Part shown: positions 44,901-53,078 of the stretch, piece by piece
Position numbering within the stretch: position 1 is the first letter of the stretch
How the letters are laid out: each line of letters opens with the position of its first letter
NCBI RefSeq assembly: GCF_022012415.1
Contig: NZ_JAKLTR010000006.1
Coordinates: forward strand, 248,001 to 312,000
Direction: 5' to 3'
Length of the DNA: 64,000 nt
Source: Terrimonas ginsenosidimutans
GTDB lineage: Bacteria > Bacteroidota > Bacteroidia > Chitinophagales > Chitinophagaceae
Position numbers and translations under genes: made by a program
Notes under the pieces: model-generated
Told to the model about the DNA's origin: nothing
Seen by the model: the letters and a program-made list of their open reading frames with translations, nothing else
Databases searched by the model: none

Positions 44901-45720
44901 CGATCAATCTGGCACTGTCTTCAACGCGCGAAAGCTGGAATTCTCCTTTTTCATCGGTAGAAACGCTTTGAGCTGTACCTTTTACGTTGACCGTCGCTCC
45001 GGCCATTGGCAGTCCGGCTTCATTCAGTACCCGGCCGAAGAAGTTGATCTTTCCGGCTTCATCGATCTTCGGAGGATCCGTTTTCTTTGAATAGATCACT
45101 ACTGATTTCTTTACTACCCTGAAACCGAGGTTTGTTCCGGCAAGCGAGGCAGTAATAGCTTCTTCGAGACTGGCGTCAGTGATGCTTACGGTGACGCGGA
45201 TCGCATCAGCATCTATTGGCCCTTCAAACGAGAAATCATAGCCGGATTGTTTACGGATCTCTTTCAGCACGTTCGACAGTGGTTCGTCCCTTACGTTCAG
45301 CGTAATTAATGCGGGTTTAGGTGAAATAACGATGGTGTTGTGAAGGATCTTGAAGTCGATCGGCTGATTTTTCAATGCCTGCGCCAGGAAATCTTTCAAT
45401 GGCATATTGCTGGCACGGACGGAAACAGGCTTTGCATGATCAAGGGAGGAATGCAGTGACAGGACGGTGTATCCGGTCTGATTCCTGATCTCTGCAAAGA
45501 GCTGTTTCAACGGAATTTTTTTCCCGGAAAAAGTGACGGTTTGTGTCAGACCGGTTGCATGCACGTTGAGCATGAATACCGTAAGCAGGATAGCAGTTAG
45601 CTTCATTACCAAGAAGATTTTGCGGCCCCGGGAGCGTACGCGGTTCTTTCCCTGTCGGCATGCGACATCTCCAGGGAACCAGCGAACTGGTCTCCCGGGC
45701 CCATTAGCAGTTTTTTGCAT
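41956..45720 (-). CDS. SusC-family transporter with two N-terminal STN domains
   Basis: About 1254 residues. After a signal sequence (MKLTAILLTVFMLNVHATG at residues 39-57) come two consecutive STN-like units. The first is near 61-133 (KKIPLKQLFAEIRNQTGYTV to LHNTIVISP), the second near 139-212 (DEPLSNVLKEIRKQSGYDFS to VKKSVVIYSKK). Then follow a carboxypeptidase-D-like domain (FFGRVLNEAGLPMAGATVNV), the plug (SVLKDAAASSLYGARGANGV) and the barrel. STN domains contact FecR-type proteins, and a sigma/FecR pair lies just upstream. A start at residue 39 (45606) is also possible. Confidence 0.93.
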   Translation of the reverse strand: MQKTANGPGRPVRWFPGDVACRQGKNRVRSRGRKIFLVMKLTAILLTVFMLNVHATGLTQTVTFSGKKIPLKQLFAEIRNQTGYTVLSLHSSLDHAKPVSVRASNMPLKDFLAQALKNQPIDFKILHNTIVISPKPALITLNVRDEPLSNVLKEIRKQSGYDFSFEGPIDADAIRVTVSITDASLEEAITASLAGTNLGFRVVKKSVVIYSKKTDPPKIDEAGKINFFGRVLNEAGLPMAGATVNVKGTAQSVSTDEKGEFQLSRVEDSARLIVSFVGYILQDVSIANKKTMDIVLLPKESNAMNEVVVVAFGQQRKESMVSSITTISPKELKGPTSNLTTMLAGKLAGVVSYQRSGEPGADNASFFIRGITSFGAGKLDPYILIDGMESTPNSLARLQPDDIAAFSVLKDAAASSLYGARGANGVILVTTKSGVAGKTKFNVRLENSLSTNTDNFRMADNITYMRLANEAVLTRNPREALPYSENKIDHTIAGDNPLLYPNNDWMGLLIKDYTMNHRVNFNLSGGGKGAQYYIAGTYNQDNGVLKDNGKNSFSNNIKLKSYEIRSNVTVNLTPTTIGIVRTSGNFDDYSGPIGGFDGNGNRINGGAVVFGNVLRANPVLFPAVFDPSDSPFDNHPLFGNALISQSSNTFYNNPYARMVSGFQHYNTSTLNVQLEIQQDFKFITQGLKGRVMAYSKRYTYFDLSRQYTPFYYSANPTNDNPKGYKLSLLNPTAATEYLTYNPDQSGKVVNTTSYLEAALNYRKTIASEHNVSGMLIGIIRNHLNGSAATLQTSLPARNLGVSGRFTYDYGSRYLFEANFGYNGSERFAKNNRFGFFPSVGVGWVISREKFFEPLQDVVTSMKLRATHGLVGNDQIGYTQDRFFYLSDVTLNNPTRGATFGENWGYTRNGVQFNRYANEQITWEKSKETNIGMDLTLFNSLNMVVEVFKKDRTNILMPRAFIPATMGLTAGISDNVGAASSKGIDIAVDYNKTFKDFWMSARGTFTYAASRLTKNEEPEYALNEYYLSRLGHPLQMNTGLIAERLFVDDEDVRNSPTQVFGEVRGGDIKYRDLNGDGMITNLDRVNGLGHPTSPEIIFGFGFSAGYKNFDLSAFFQGAGRTSIYINPADITPFVLNGSNQNGLLDVIAQDHWSEDNRNIYAFWPRLSPTVNANNTQPSTWWLRNGAFMRLKQVELGYNLGERALKRVKISGLRIYLNANNLFKVSSFDLWDPEQGSNGLGYPVQKVFNMGVRLEI

Positions 45721-45834
45721 AAATTCGATGCAGTTTGGTTTAAATAAATAATAGGTATCAACAGCCTTTATCAACAAACCAGATCTCGCCGGAGGTGGTT
45801 ACGACACTTCCGGTTTTTCCGGTTTGGAACAGTT

Positions 45835-46004
45835 TGGTTTGGGAGGTGAAAAGTTTTAAAGTTTAATAGTTTAAATGTTTAATAGTTTAATAGTTTTAGG
45901 GGTTCGGGTGTGTTAGACATATACCAGGATGATGAACATTTAAACTTTTAAACTCTTAAACTTTTAAACTCTTAAACTCTTAAACTTTTCACCTCTTAAA
46001 CTTC
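45835..46004. repeat. TTTAAA-rich inverted repeat between fecR-type gene and susC
   Basis: Repeated TTTAATAGTTTAAATGTT on the left faces TTTAAACTTTTAAACTCTTA on the right, with a GGTTTGGGAGG piece at the left edge. The right part repeats ACTCTTAAACTTTTAA-type units several times. The spacer is 284 bases and separates the regulatory genes from the transport genes. Confidence 0.6.
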
Positions 46005-47213
46005 TCACGGTAACACCGTCAGCCTTCTTCCTTCCACTTTGAAATGCAGATCCAGTTCTTTCAACAGGTCAAGTACTGCTTCGAGGTTCAGGTCCCTTCT
46101 GATCTCTCCGGCAAGTGTTATCTGCTGCAGTTCAGTGTGCTTTACTTCTTTATCATACACCACGTCTATATCATACCACCGTGAAAATTGTGTCATGGCG
46201 TCTTTCAGCGTCACACCTTCGAGATGGAAAAAGCCATTTCTCCAGGCCATCACTTTATCAATATCCGCCTTATCCAATGCGATATCGCGGGCGTTTGTGT
46301 TGGAGGGAATACTTGCCTGCTGACCGGGCTTTAATAAAGCGGTTCTCTCCTCCTCATGCGTATTAGCATGCAGGCGCATGGACCCTTCCAGCAATGTTGC
46401 CTGGATGTTTTTCTCTTCCGTGTAGGCGTTCACATTGAAGCTTGTTCCCAGCACTTCGATAGCAGATTGATTGGGGAGCGTAACGAAGAAAGGTTTTGTC
46501 TTGTCTTTCGCCACTTCGAAGTATGCTTCACCCGTGATCTCTACCCTCCTTTCCTTACCGGTAAAAGCTGTGGGAAATTTAAGTGAGCTGGCAGCATTCA
46601 ACCATACACGGGTACCATCGGGGAGAGTAATATTGAATTGCCTTCCTTTGGGGGTAGACATAATATTAATGGCAGGTTCACTGGCGGCATTTTCCTTATC
46701 ATACACCAGTTCCCCGTTCTTTAACAGTACGTCAGTGCCTTGCTGAACGGCCACTACACCATCTGCAAGGCTATCCAATACAACCTGCGAACCATCAGCC
46801 AGGGTTAAGATTGCACCGTCCCTGCCCGGCTGTATAGTCACATTTGCCTGCGGGTTGCTGCGTTGTATACTATGGTTAACGAACCAATAGCCACCGAGGC
46901 TAAGCAATAGCAATACGGAGGCAGCAGCAGCCCAACGCCAGATCAAACGGTAGCGTGGAGGTTGTTCTTCTTCCTGCGAATCCATATCGGCATTAGCACC
47001 GGCAACGCCTTCAAGGATGGCGGAAACGATGGAATCTGCATTGGTTTCCGGAAGCGGCAGCAATTCTTTTTTCTGGATAAAAGCCTGTCTTAAGGCTGAG
47101 AGAGAATCTTCGGTAAGGTTTGCATCATTGAGCAAAGCAGTAAGCTCCGCCCTTTCGGCGTCTGTAGCAGTTTGCTCCAGGCACTTGTTGATTAGTTCGG
47201 TTAGTCTGGTCAT
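46005..47213 (-). CDS. FecR-family anti-sigma regulator
   Basis: 402 residues. A cytoplasmic N-terminal part of about 88 residues precedes one membrane helix (RWAAAASVLLLLSLGGYWFV). The periplasmic FecR domain follows (TPKGRQFNITLPDGTRVWLN, ERRVEITGEAYFEVAKDKTK, SAIEVLGTSFNVNAYTEEKN). The C-terminal DUF4974-like domain ends LDLLKELDLHFKVEGRRLTV. It should hold the upstream sigma factor inactive and release it when the STN domains of the transporter sense substrate. Confidence 0.95.
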   Translation of the reverse strand: MTRLTELINKCLEQTATDAERAELTALLNDANLTEDSLSALRQAFIQKKELLPLPETNADSIVSAILEGVAGANADMDSQEEEQPPRYRLIWRWAAAASVLLLLSLGGYWFVNHSIQRSNPQANVTIQPGRDGAILTLADGSQVVLDSLADGVVAVQQGTDVLLKNGELVYDKENAASEPAINIMSTPKGRQFNITLPDGTRVWLNAASSLKFPTAFTGKERRVEITGEAYFEVAKDKTKPFFVTLPNQSAIEVLGTSFNVNAYTEEKNIQATLLEGSMRLHANTHEEERTALLKPGQQASIPSNTNARDIALDKADIDKVMAWRNGFFHLEGVTLKDAMTQFSRWYDIDVVYDKEVKHTELQQITLAGEIRRDLNLEAVLDLLKELDLHFKVEGRRLTVLP

Positions 47214-47255
47214 CTTTCACAAGACAGCACCAAACAAGTCTTTGGGGGGGATGTT

Positions 47256-47867
47256 TCAGAAAAAAATTTTCAATACGAGGAATAGCGCCAGGCCGGAGTG
47301 GCCTTCAAGATAGGCAAGGACGAAGGCTCTTACGTTCTTAAGCGCAAGTTCAAAATGATATTTAACGGTTTCGGTAGAGATCTGCAGACGCTCGGCCACC
47401 TCCGTTCGTTTCAGGCCCTGCTCCCTGATCAGCTCCCAGGTTTCCCGCTGACGCCCGCTTAGCGAACAAACAGCTTTCCTGACGATAGCCTGGTATTGTT
47501 TTGCATCCAGCAAGGATTCCCCGGAAGGCACATGGTCATCAGGTAAAAGAGAAGCGGACGCAAGTTGAAGCGAGCGATGACGCGCGGCATCCTGAATGGC
47601 ATTAAGAGACAGACGGCCAGCCATGGTATATAACCAACCGCCAAAGTTTATGACGGAAGGCAACTCCGCCCTTTTTGTCCAGACTTTGATAAAACAATCA
47701 AGCAGAACCTCTTCGGCCATCCAGTCAAGTAAAGTAATGCGGTAAATGGTGGTGTAGATATTATCGCGGTAGCGATCAAACAGCATCCGGAAGGCCTGCT
47801 CATCCCCGGTACTGACACGGTGTATCAGTACATTTTCAGGTACATCATTATAAGCAGTGCCCGCCAT
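47256..47867 (-). CDS. FecI-like ECF sigma factor
   Basis: 203 residues. Region 2: EQAFRMLFDRYRDNIYTTIY, LLDWMAEEVLLDCFIKVWTK and INFGGWLYTMAGRLSLNAIQ. Region 4: LSGRQRETWELIREQGLKRT and EVAERLQISTETVKYHFELA. It lies 42 nt upstream of the FecR-type gene and begins the minus-strand locus that contains the two-STN SusC. The layout is that of substrate-induced cell-surface signalling. Confidence 0.93.
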   Translation of the reverse strand: MAGTAYNDVPENVLIHRVSTGDEQAFRMLFDRYRDNIYTTIYRITLLDWMAEEVLLDCFIKVWTKRAELPSVINFGGWLYTMAGRLSLNAIQDAARHRSLQLASASLLPDDHVPSGESLLDAKQYQAIVRKAVCSLSGRQRETWELIREQGLKRTEVAERLQISTETVKYHFELALKNVRAFVLAYLEGHSGLALFLVLKIFF

Positions 47868-47972
47868 TTTTGGACAGTTTGTTAGTTAGGTAATACTGCC
47901 ACAATATAACAAAAAGCCTCAAAAAAGGTCAGGTGGGGTAAATTTACGGGTACGTAGCTCGTAATTTTTGTA

Positions 47973-48075
47973 TGGCGTGGGAGTATCGCAGAGAACGCAA
48001 AGAGTCGCAAAGGTCGCTAAGAAATTCTTTGCGCACTTAGCGCCCCTTTGCGTCCTCTGCGATACTCCCACGCCA
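47973..48075. repeat. 30-bp inverted repeat with GCAGAGRACGCAAAG units
   Basis: Arms 47973-48002 and 48046-48075 match with one mismatch, outer end TGGCGTGGGAGTATCGCAGA. The arm shares GAGTATCGCAGAG and ACGCAAAG with the element at 37318-37408. It lies between the sigma factor gene and the phosphodiesterase remnant. Confidence 0.8.
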
Positions 48076-48104
48076 GGCAAATCAAAGCTTATTCAGCACC
48101 GGGA

Positions 48105-48386
48105 TTAATAGTATCTGTTCGTTTTGATCAGATACGCCTTCAGCAATGCCGGTTGATCTGTCTGAACAATATTCGCTCCTTTATTCAACACCTCTTCAAA
48201 TGCTGCCGGATTTCCCCCTGCTGCTTTCTGATCTACTTCATCCAGCGCATTGATCCAAACTCTTGCACCACTCTTCTTAATGAACGAGATCACGTCCGCA
48301 TTATGATGAGAAAGATCGATATGCACCGCCTCGGTAGGAACGCGACGGACGCGGCAATACGCCATCAAGCTATCAAGAAATTATTC
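48105..48386 (-). pseudogene. C-terminal remnant of a glycerophosphodiester phosphodiesterase
   Basis: About 93 residues of open frame. It includes MAYCRVRRVPTEAVHIDLSH, FIKKSGARVWINALDEVDQK, EEVLNKGANIVQTDQP and LLKAYL, the last quarter of a GDPD/UgpQ-type protein (full length near 300 residues). A TAA stop lies in the same frame just upstream (about 48379-48387), and no catalytic N-terminal part is found, since the next gene on that side ends at 48437. It is best read as a decayed fragment left after deletion or insertion. Confidence 0.75.
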
Positions 48387-48436
48387 GGTCATATAAAAGG
48401 AAAAATCTGGGTACACGGCAGCCTGAAGCGGGAGAT

Positions 48437-49660
48437 TTAAAGGGGGCCTTCCAGCGGCCGGGAAGGAGTCGTCACCGGGAAAAAAGCGATCGCATCATAT
48501 GCTGCTACAAGATTTACCAACTCCAAACTTCTCTCTGATCCCGGATCACCACCACCGTAATTATCCGATGGCAGCAAGCGATTCAAAAAGGCCGGCGCAT
48601 CTTTCGAACAGATCAGAAACGGTTTCGAAGAGATCCTTTTCAATTGAAATGACATCGTCGACTGACCTGCAGCAGAAAGGCTGATCTCTTTATAAACTCT
48701 TTTCTTTTGCGGTTCACTGAAATAATTCACTAAGAAAGACCCGTGGTCAAATTCAAACCCGATAATATAAACGGAATCGTGAAGCTTTTGCCGGAGATAG
48801 AATCCCATAGCTTTTACATCCGGCCGGCTTGCGTCTTTCCATCTATTCCCAAAAAAAGAAGGATCCATATTGACGTGTGCATTATGCGCCCAAACAAAAG
48901 CCTTTTCCCTCCCTTTGAGAGAAAGAAGGTTCTCGGCCATGTGGAGATCGCGCACTTTATATACGTCAACGGCATCTTTAAAGTAGAAAGAAAGATTTTG
49001 CACTATAATGCGCAGAATAAAAACAGCACAACTATCCGATACCTTTGAAGCAAAGGAGCTTACCAAACCGGAACACGCATCACGTTGTTCCATCGTTTTT
49101 ATCGAATCATGAATGGATACAATGTTTTTCCATTCATCAGCAAGCGCCGGCTGTTGTTCACTGATATAGGAAGACAGATGCGGTATTCCGAGGAAAATGC
49201 CATTTCCCGGATCGATCCCGATAAAACTCAATACAGGCTTATTCTTTTTAATATTATAGGTACGCATCCACAATATCAGATCCAGCACCTCTTCCGTTTT
49301 CCAGGGCCACAACATCATCTTCGCCAGCAGGTGAGCAGGGTCCCCTTTTCCGGTTTTGATATAGTGATCTATCGGAAGACATTCGATATAGTTTGCTTCC
49401 AGTGCAAAAACAGTAAATCCTTTTTCCGCTACCAGGTATCTGAACATCCGTTTCTTTAACTCGAAGAATTCATGTGTACCATGCGTTGCTTCGCCCATCG
49501 CAACGACAGTCTTTCCATCAAGCTTCGAAGAAAACGACTCAGTAAAATATTCATCATCCAGCATAAAGATGTTCGCCTTTGAATATTGCGCGATAACAGT
49601 CGGCGACAAGAGTAAGAAAAGCACTGAAAAAGAAAACAGAATAAAGTTTTGCCGGATCAT
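48437..49660 (-). CDS. Erythromycin-esterase-family protein with a signal peptide
   Basis: 407 residues, exported (FILFSFSVLFLLLSPTVIAQ). The family pattern is complete: VVAMGEATHGTHEFFELKKR (conserved Glu and His), FTVFALEANYIECLPIDHYI (second Glu), SFIGIDPG and VWAHNAHVNMDPSFFGNRWK (second His). EreA/EreB in this superfamily open macrolide lactones, but most Bacteroidota members have other, unknown substrates. It lies between a phosphodiesterase remnant and an efflux operon, so a resistance role is possible but not shown. Confidence 0.85.
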   Translation of the reverse strand: MIRQNFILFSFSVLFLLLSPTVIAQYSKANIFMLDDEYFTESFSSKLDGKTVVAMGEATHGTHEFFELKKRMFRYLVAEKGFTVFALEANYIECLPIDHYIKTGKGDPAHLLAKMMLWPWKTEEVLDLILWMRTYNIKKNKPVLSFIGIDPGNGIFLGIPHLSSYISEQQPALADEWKNIVSIHDSIKTMEQRDACSGLVSSFASKVSDSCAVFILRIIVQNLSFYFKDAVDVYKVRDLHMAENLLSLKGREKAFVWAHNAHVNMDPSFFGNRWKDASRPDVKAMGFYLRQKLHDSVYIIGFEFDHGSFLVNYFSEPQKKRVYKEISLSAAGQSTMSFQLKRISSKPFLICSKDAPAFLNRLLPSDNYGGGDPGSERSLELVNLVAAYDAIAFFPVTTPSRPLEGPL

Positions 49661-49776
49661 TTATTTGCGATTTAACAATCCTGAAAAATAGGGCAATACA
49701 AAAGGCAAATAGAAAGAAAGGGCTGAATTGACATATTTATCAGGTCAACTGCCTGAATCCACCTTCCTGTTGAAAT

Positions 49777-49804
49777 GAAAAAGCGCCGGAATTGGTCCGG
49801 CGCT
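49777..49804 (-). terminator. Terminator of the efflux operon
   Basis: The minus strand has a nine-pair stem AGCGCCGGA/TCCGGCGCT with a five-base loop, followed by TTTTTCATTT. It lies about 175 nt after the RND gene. Confidence 0.75.
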
Positions 49805-49839
49805 GGTAGTGATAATATATCGGTTACGGCGTTTCATAA

Positions 49840-49947
49840 GTTCCATCCGCTATAGTTCTTAATGCAATCTGTGATCCCGCCAATTGTTTATTCAAACTGA
49901 TCCTCTATGAAATAACTCCTTTGCACCAGAACTATAGCGGATGGAAC
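49840..49947. repeat. 20-bp perfect inverted repeat after the RND gene
   Basis: GTTCCATCCGCTATAGTTCT at 49840-49859 has an exact reverse complement at 49928-49947, 68 bases apart. Weaker matching continues outward (TTTCATAAG against CTATGAAAC). It lies in the 3' untranslated part of the efflux operon. Confidence 0.75.
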
Positions 49948-49979
49948 CTATGAACCTATGAAACCTTAACAAATGAACT

Positions 49980-52900
49980 CTATTTTTTCACATCAACTCT
50001 CGGAGGCATTAATTTATAGATCACCGGAGTGACGATCCTTGACAAAAGGGTTGAGCTGATCAGACCTCCTATCATGACGATCGCAAGCGGAGAGATCAGC
50101 GGGTTGCTGGATAGTGCAATTGGCAACAATCCGCCTATTGCAGTCAGCGTGGTCAGAATGATCGGCAGAAAACGCTTCTCCCCCGCCTCTTCGATTGCCT
50201 GCAGCAATTCCATTCCTTCCTCGCGCAAATGATTCGTAAAATCAACCAGCAGGATTGTATTCTTCACTTCGATCCCCGCCAGTGCAACGATCCCGATAGT
50301 TGCAACAAATGAAAGAGAATTTCCCGTAACCAGCAACGCAAGTACTGCCCCAACAATTCCCAGGGGAATAACCGACAGAACGATCAGCGTGCTCTTGAAT
50401 GTCTTGAACTGTAGTACCAATACTGCAATGAACATGAACACGGTGAACAGGATAATACTGCCGAACCCTCCAAAGGATTCATTCCTGCCTTCTACTTCTC
50501 CGCCCATCTCATAGCTGTAACCCGGAGGTAGTTTCATATTATCCATTTGGCCGATCACATCCTGGATGACCTTATCATTCAGATAACCTTTCTTTACAAA
50601 TGCATTTACGGTAACCGTCCTTGTTTTGTTAAAGTGATTAATGCTCAACGGTGATGTTTCAAACCGGATATCTGCGAGTTGTGAAAGCGGGATTGCTTTT
50701 CCCTCATTGTTGTTTACATAAAGGTTATTGAACACCTTCAGGTCAGGGTAGGACGGCCTGGGCACACTCAGCACTATATCATAATCATCCCCTTCTTCAT
50801 CAGGATCAGTAAATGTTCCAACAGGGAAGCCGGCAACAGCCATTCTCACCGTTCGTCCTATATTCACTGTAGGTACTCCCAGCTGCTGCGCTTTGTCTTT
50901 ATTAATATCAATGCGGATATCAGATTTCAGATTTCGTATCGGATTGTTCACATAGATCGCACCCTCAGTTTTCTTCAGCATATCTTCCACCCTGGCGGCA
51001 AGTACACGCAGGGTATCAAGGTTATCTCCAGCTACCCGAACTTCAACCGGTGAGATCATCGGCTGGCCCTGTTCGAAATTCTTTACCTCCACCTGTGCAC
51101 CAGGATATGGTGTCCATTGCGAACGCAATTGTTCAATGATCTCCAGCTTACGTTCAGGATTTGTATCAGGGTCAAGTTGTACAAAGATCTCGGCAAAATC
51201 AGTCCGTTCATTCTGCTGGTTTACATTATAATAAACACGAGGGTTTCCTTTACCGATATTGGTGGAATAATACTTCACTTCCGGAACCTGTGCCAGCTCT
51301 TTTTCCACTCTTTTAGCGATCGTATCTGTATAATAAATGTTCGACTGCAATGGCGCCGTAATATCGATCATAAATTGCGGCTTCTCGGAAGAAGGAAATA
51401 AGCTTGATCCGATCACGGGGATCAATGCGAGTGAACCGGCAAAGATCACAACAGCAATGATGATGGCCGTCCATGGACGCTTCAGGGCTTTATCAAGCAA
51501 TACTGCATAGCTGCCATGTATCAGTTTCTGAAGTCCGCGCAGAAAAATATTTCCATGTTCATCCGCATGCGGCTTCAGTATCCTGCTGGAAAGAAACGGA
51601 ACGATCGTCAATGCCACGATCAATGAACCAAGTATTGTACTGATCACAGAGATCGGAAGACTTCTGATAAACTCACCGGATGCTTCCGGCATAAAAGCCA
51701 GCGGCATAAATGCGATGATCAGCGTGGCTGTACAACCCAAGACCGCTTTACCGATCTGGTTCGTCGCTTTGATCGTTGCATTTAACCGGGAATGGCCTTC
51801 ACGCATCCATCGCTCGATATTTTCAACCACAACGATACTATCATCTACGAGCAAACCAAGCGCTACAACCAAACCCACAATACTCAGCTGGTTCAGATTA
51901 TACCCCATCAGGTTGATCAGGATAATGCCGATACCCAGCGAAAGAGGGATAGAGATCATTACTACCAATGAAGCTCTTAAACCAAGTGGCAGCAGAGTGA
52001 TCAGCACAAGCCCGATCGCGATCAGGAAATCAAAACCCAGTGTACTTAAGCGGTGATTCACATTATCCGCCTGGTCAAACTGCACCTGGAGATCTATATT
52101 ACCCGGTAATGTTTTTTTGAACTTTTCTATCACGGGAAGATACTGCTCCTGTATCGCTGAAATATTCTCGCCTTTCTTTAATGCCGCCATCACAAATACG
52201 GAGCGATGTCCATTGAGCCGGGCAATATGCGTCGGCGCAGAATAGTCAAAGTACACGTTCGCCACGTCACGCAGAAAGATATTATTACCGTTCACGCTGG
52301 CGACCACCGTATTCTTGATCTCTTCTATATTCTGATAATTACCATTCGTTTTTATATTGAACGATTTACTCCCTTCATTCACACTACCACCGGGAATATT
52401 AGCGATCTCACTCTGCAGTGCATTTCCAATAAGCGTTACAGGAATATGTAGTTGTGAAAGTTTATCGAGTTGCGCATCCACTTTGATCACCGGATCGGGT
52501 AATCCCTGGATCTCTACGTTCTTTAAAGCAGCGATCTTCTCCAGTTCGTCCTGCAGGTCCTCGGCGGCTTTCCTGAGCTTATCCCTTGAAGCGTTCTCAG
52601 AAACCAGTGACATCTGGAGAATGTTCACGTTTGACGGATCGATCTTCTGAACGTCTATCAGGTAGATATCCTGCGGAAGTTGCCCGCGAAGGCTATTGAC
52701 TTCCCGCACCAGCTCCTGGTATTTATCATCTACGTTTACACGAAAGCGGTATTCTACGGCCAGTACAGCCAGCCCGTCCCGGATAGAAGTTTTGATCCGT
52801 TTGATATCATCGAGACCATAGATCTGCTTCTCCATTTTTTTCACCACGAGTTCTTCCATGTCTTTAGGGCTTGTACCCGGATACACCACTACAACAGGAA

Positions 52901-53033
52901 ATATGGGAGCGTTGAGCTCGGGATCTTCAGAGCGCGGCATATTCAACACTGTTGATACACCTATAGCGATCACCATCAGCACCATGATCAGGGTGAACTG
53001 ATAGTTTTTTATTGAGTATTCGGAAATCTTCAT
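49980..53033 (-). CDS. RND-family efflux transporter, inner-membrane pump
   Basis: A 1017-residue AcrB-type antiporter with twelve predicted membrane helices and two large periplasmic loops. The proton-relay residues are seen: paired Asp in ALGLLVDDSIVVVENIERWM and the Lys in ALAGIEVKNTILLVDFTNHL. It forms the pump of a tripartite drug or small-molecule efflux system with the two following genes. The substrate is unknown. Last gene of the tetR-tolC-mfp-rnd operon. Confidence 0.96.
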   Translation of the reverse strand: MKISEYSIKNYQFTLIMVLMVIAIGVSTVLNMPRSEDPELNAPIFPVVVVYPGTSPKDMEELVVKKMEKQIYGLDDIKRIKTSIRDGLAVLAVEYRFRVNVDDKYQELVREVNSLRGQLPQDIYLIDVQKIDPSNVNILQMSLVSENASRDKLRKAAEDLQDELEKIAALKNVEIQGLPDPVIKVDAQLDKLSQLHIPVTLIGNALQSEIANIPGGSVNEGSKSFNIKTNGNYQNIEEIKNTVVASVNGNNIFLRDVANVYFDYSAPTHIARLNGHRSVFVMAALKKGENISAIQEQYLPVIEKFKKTLPGNIDLQVQFDQADNVNHRLSTLGFDFLIAIGLVLITLLPLGLRASLVVMISIPLSLGIGIILINLMGYNLNQLSIVGLVVALGLLVDDSIVVVENIERWMREGHSRLNATIKATNQIGKAVLGCTATLIIAFMPLAFMPEASGEFIRSLPISVISTILGSLIVALTIVPFLSSRILKPHADEHGNIFLRGLQKLIHGSYAVLLDKALKRPWTAIIIAVVIFAGSLALIPVIGSSLFPSSEKPQFMIDITAPLQSNIYYTDTIAKRVEKELAQVPEVKYYSTNIGKGNPRVYYNVNQQNERTDFAEIFVQLDPDTNPERKLEIIEQLRSQWTPYPGAQVEVKNFEQGQPMISPVEVRVAGDNLDTLRVLAARVEDMLKKTEGAIYVNNPIRNLKSDIRIDINKDKAQQLGVPTVNIGRTVRMAVAGFPVGTFTDPDEEGDDYDIVLSVPRPSYPDLKVFNNLYVNNNEGKAIPLSQLADIRFETSPLSINHFNKTRTVTVNAFVKKGYLNDKVIQDVIGQMDNMKLPPGYSYEMGGEVEGRNESFGGFGSIILFTVFMFIAVLVLQFKTFKSTLIVLSVIPLGIVGAVLALLVTGNSLSFVATIGIVALAGIEVKNTILLVDFTNHLREEGMELLQAIEEAGEKRFLPIILTTLTAIGGLLPIALSSNPLISPLAIVMIGGLISSTLLSRIVTPVIYKLMPPRVDVKK

Positions 53034-53078
53034 GCTAAGAGTTTGAAGGTGGGAAAAGAGGTTATATAGTCAACTCTT

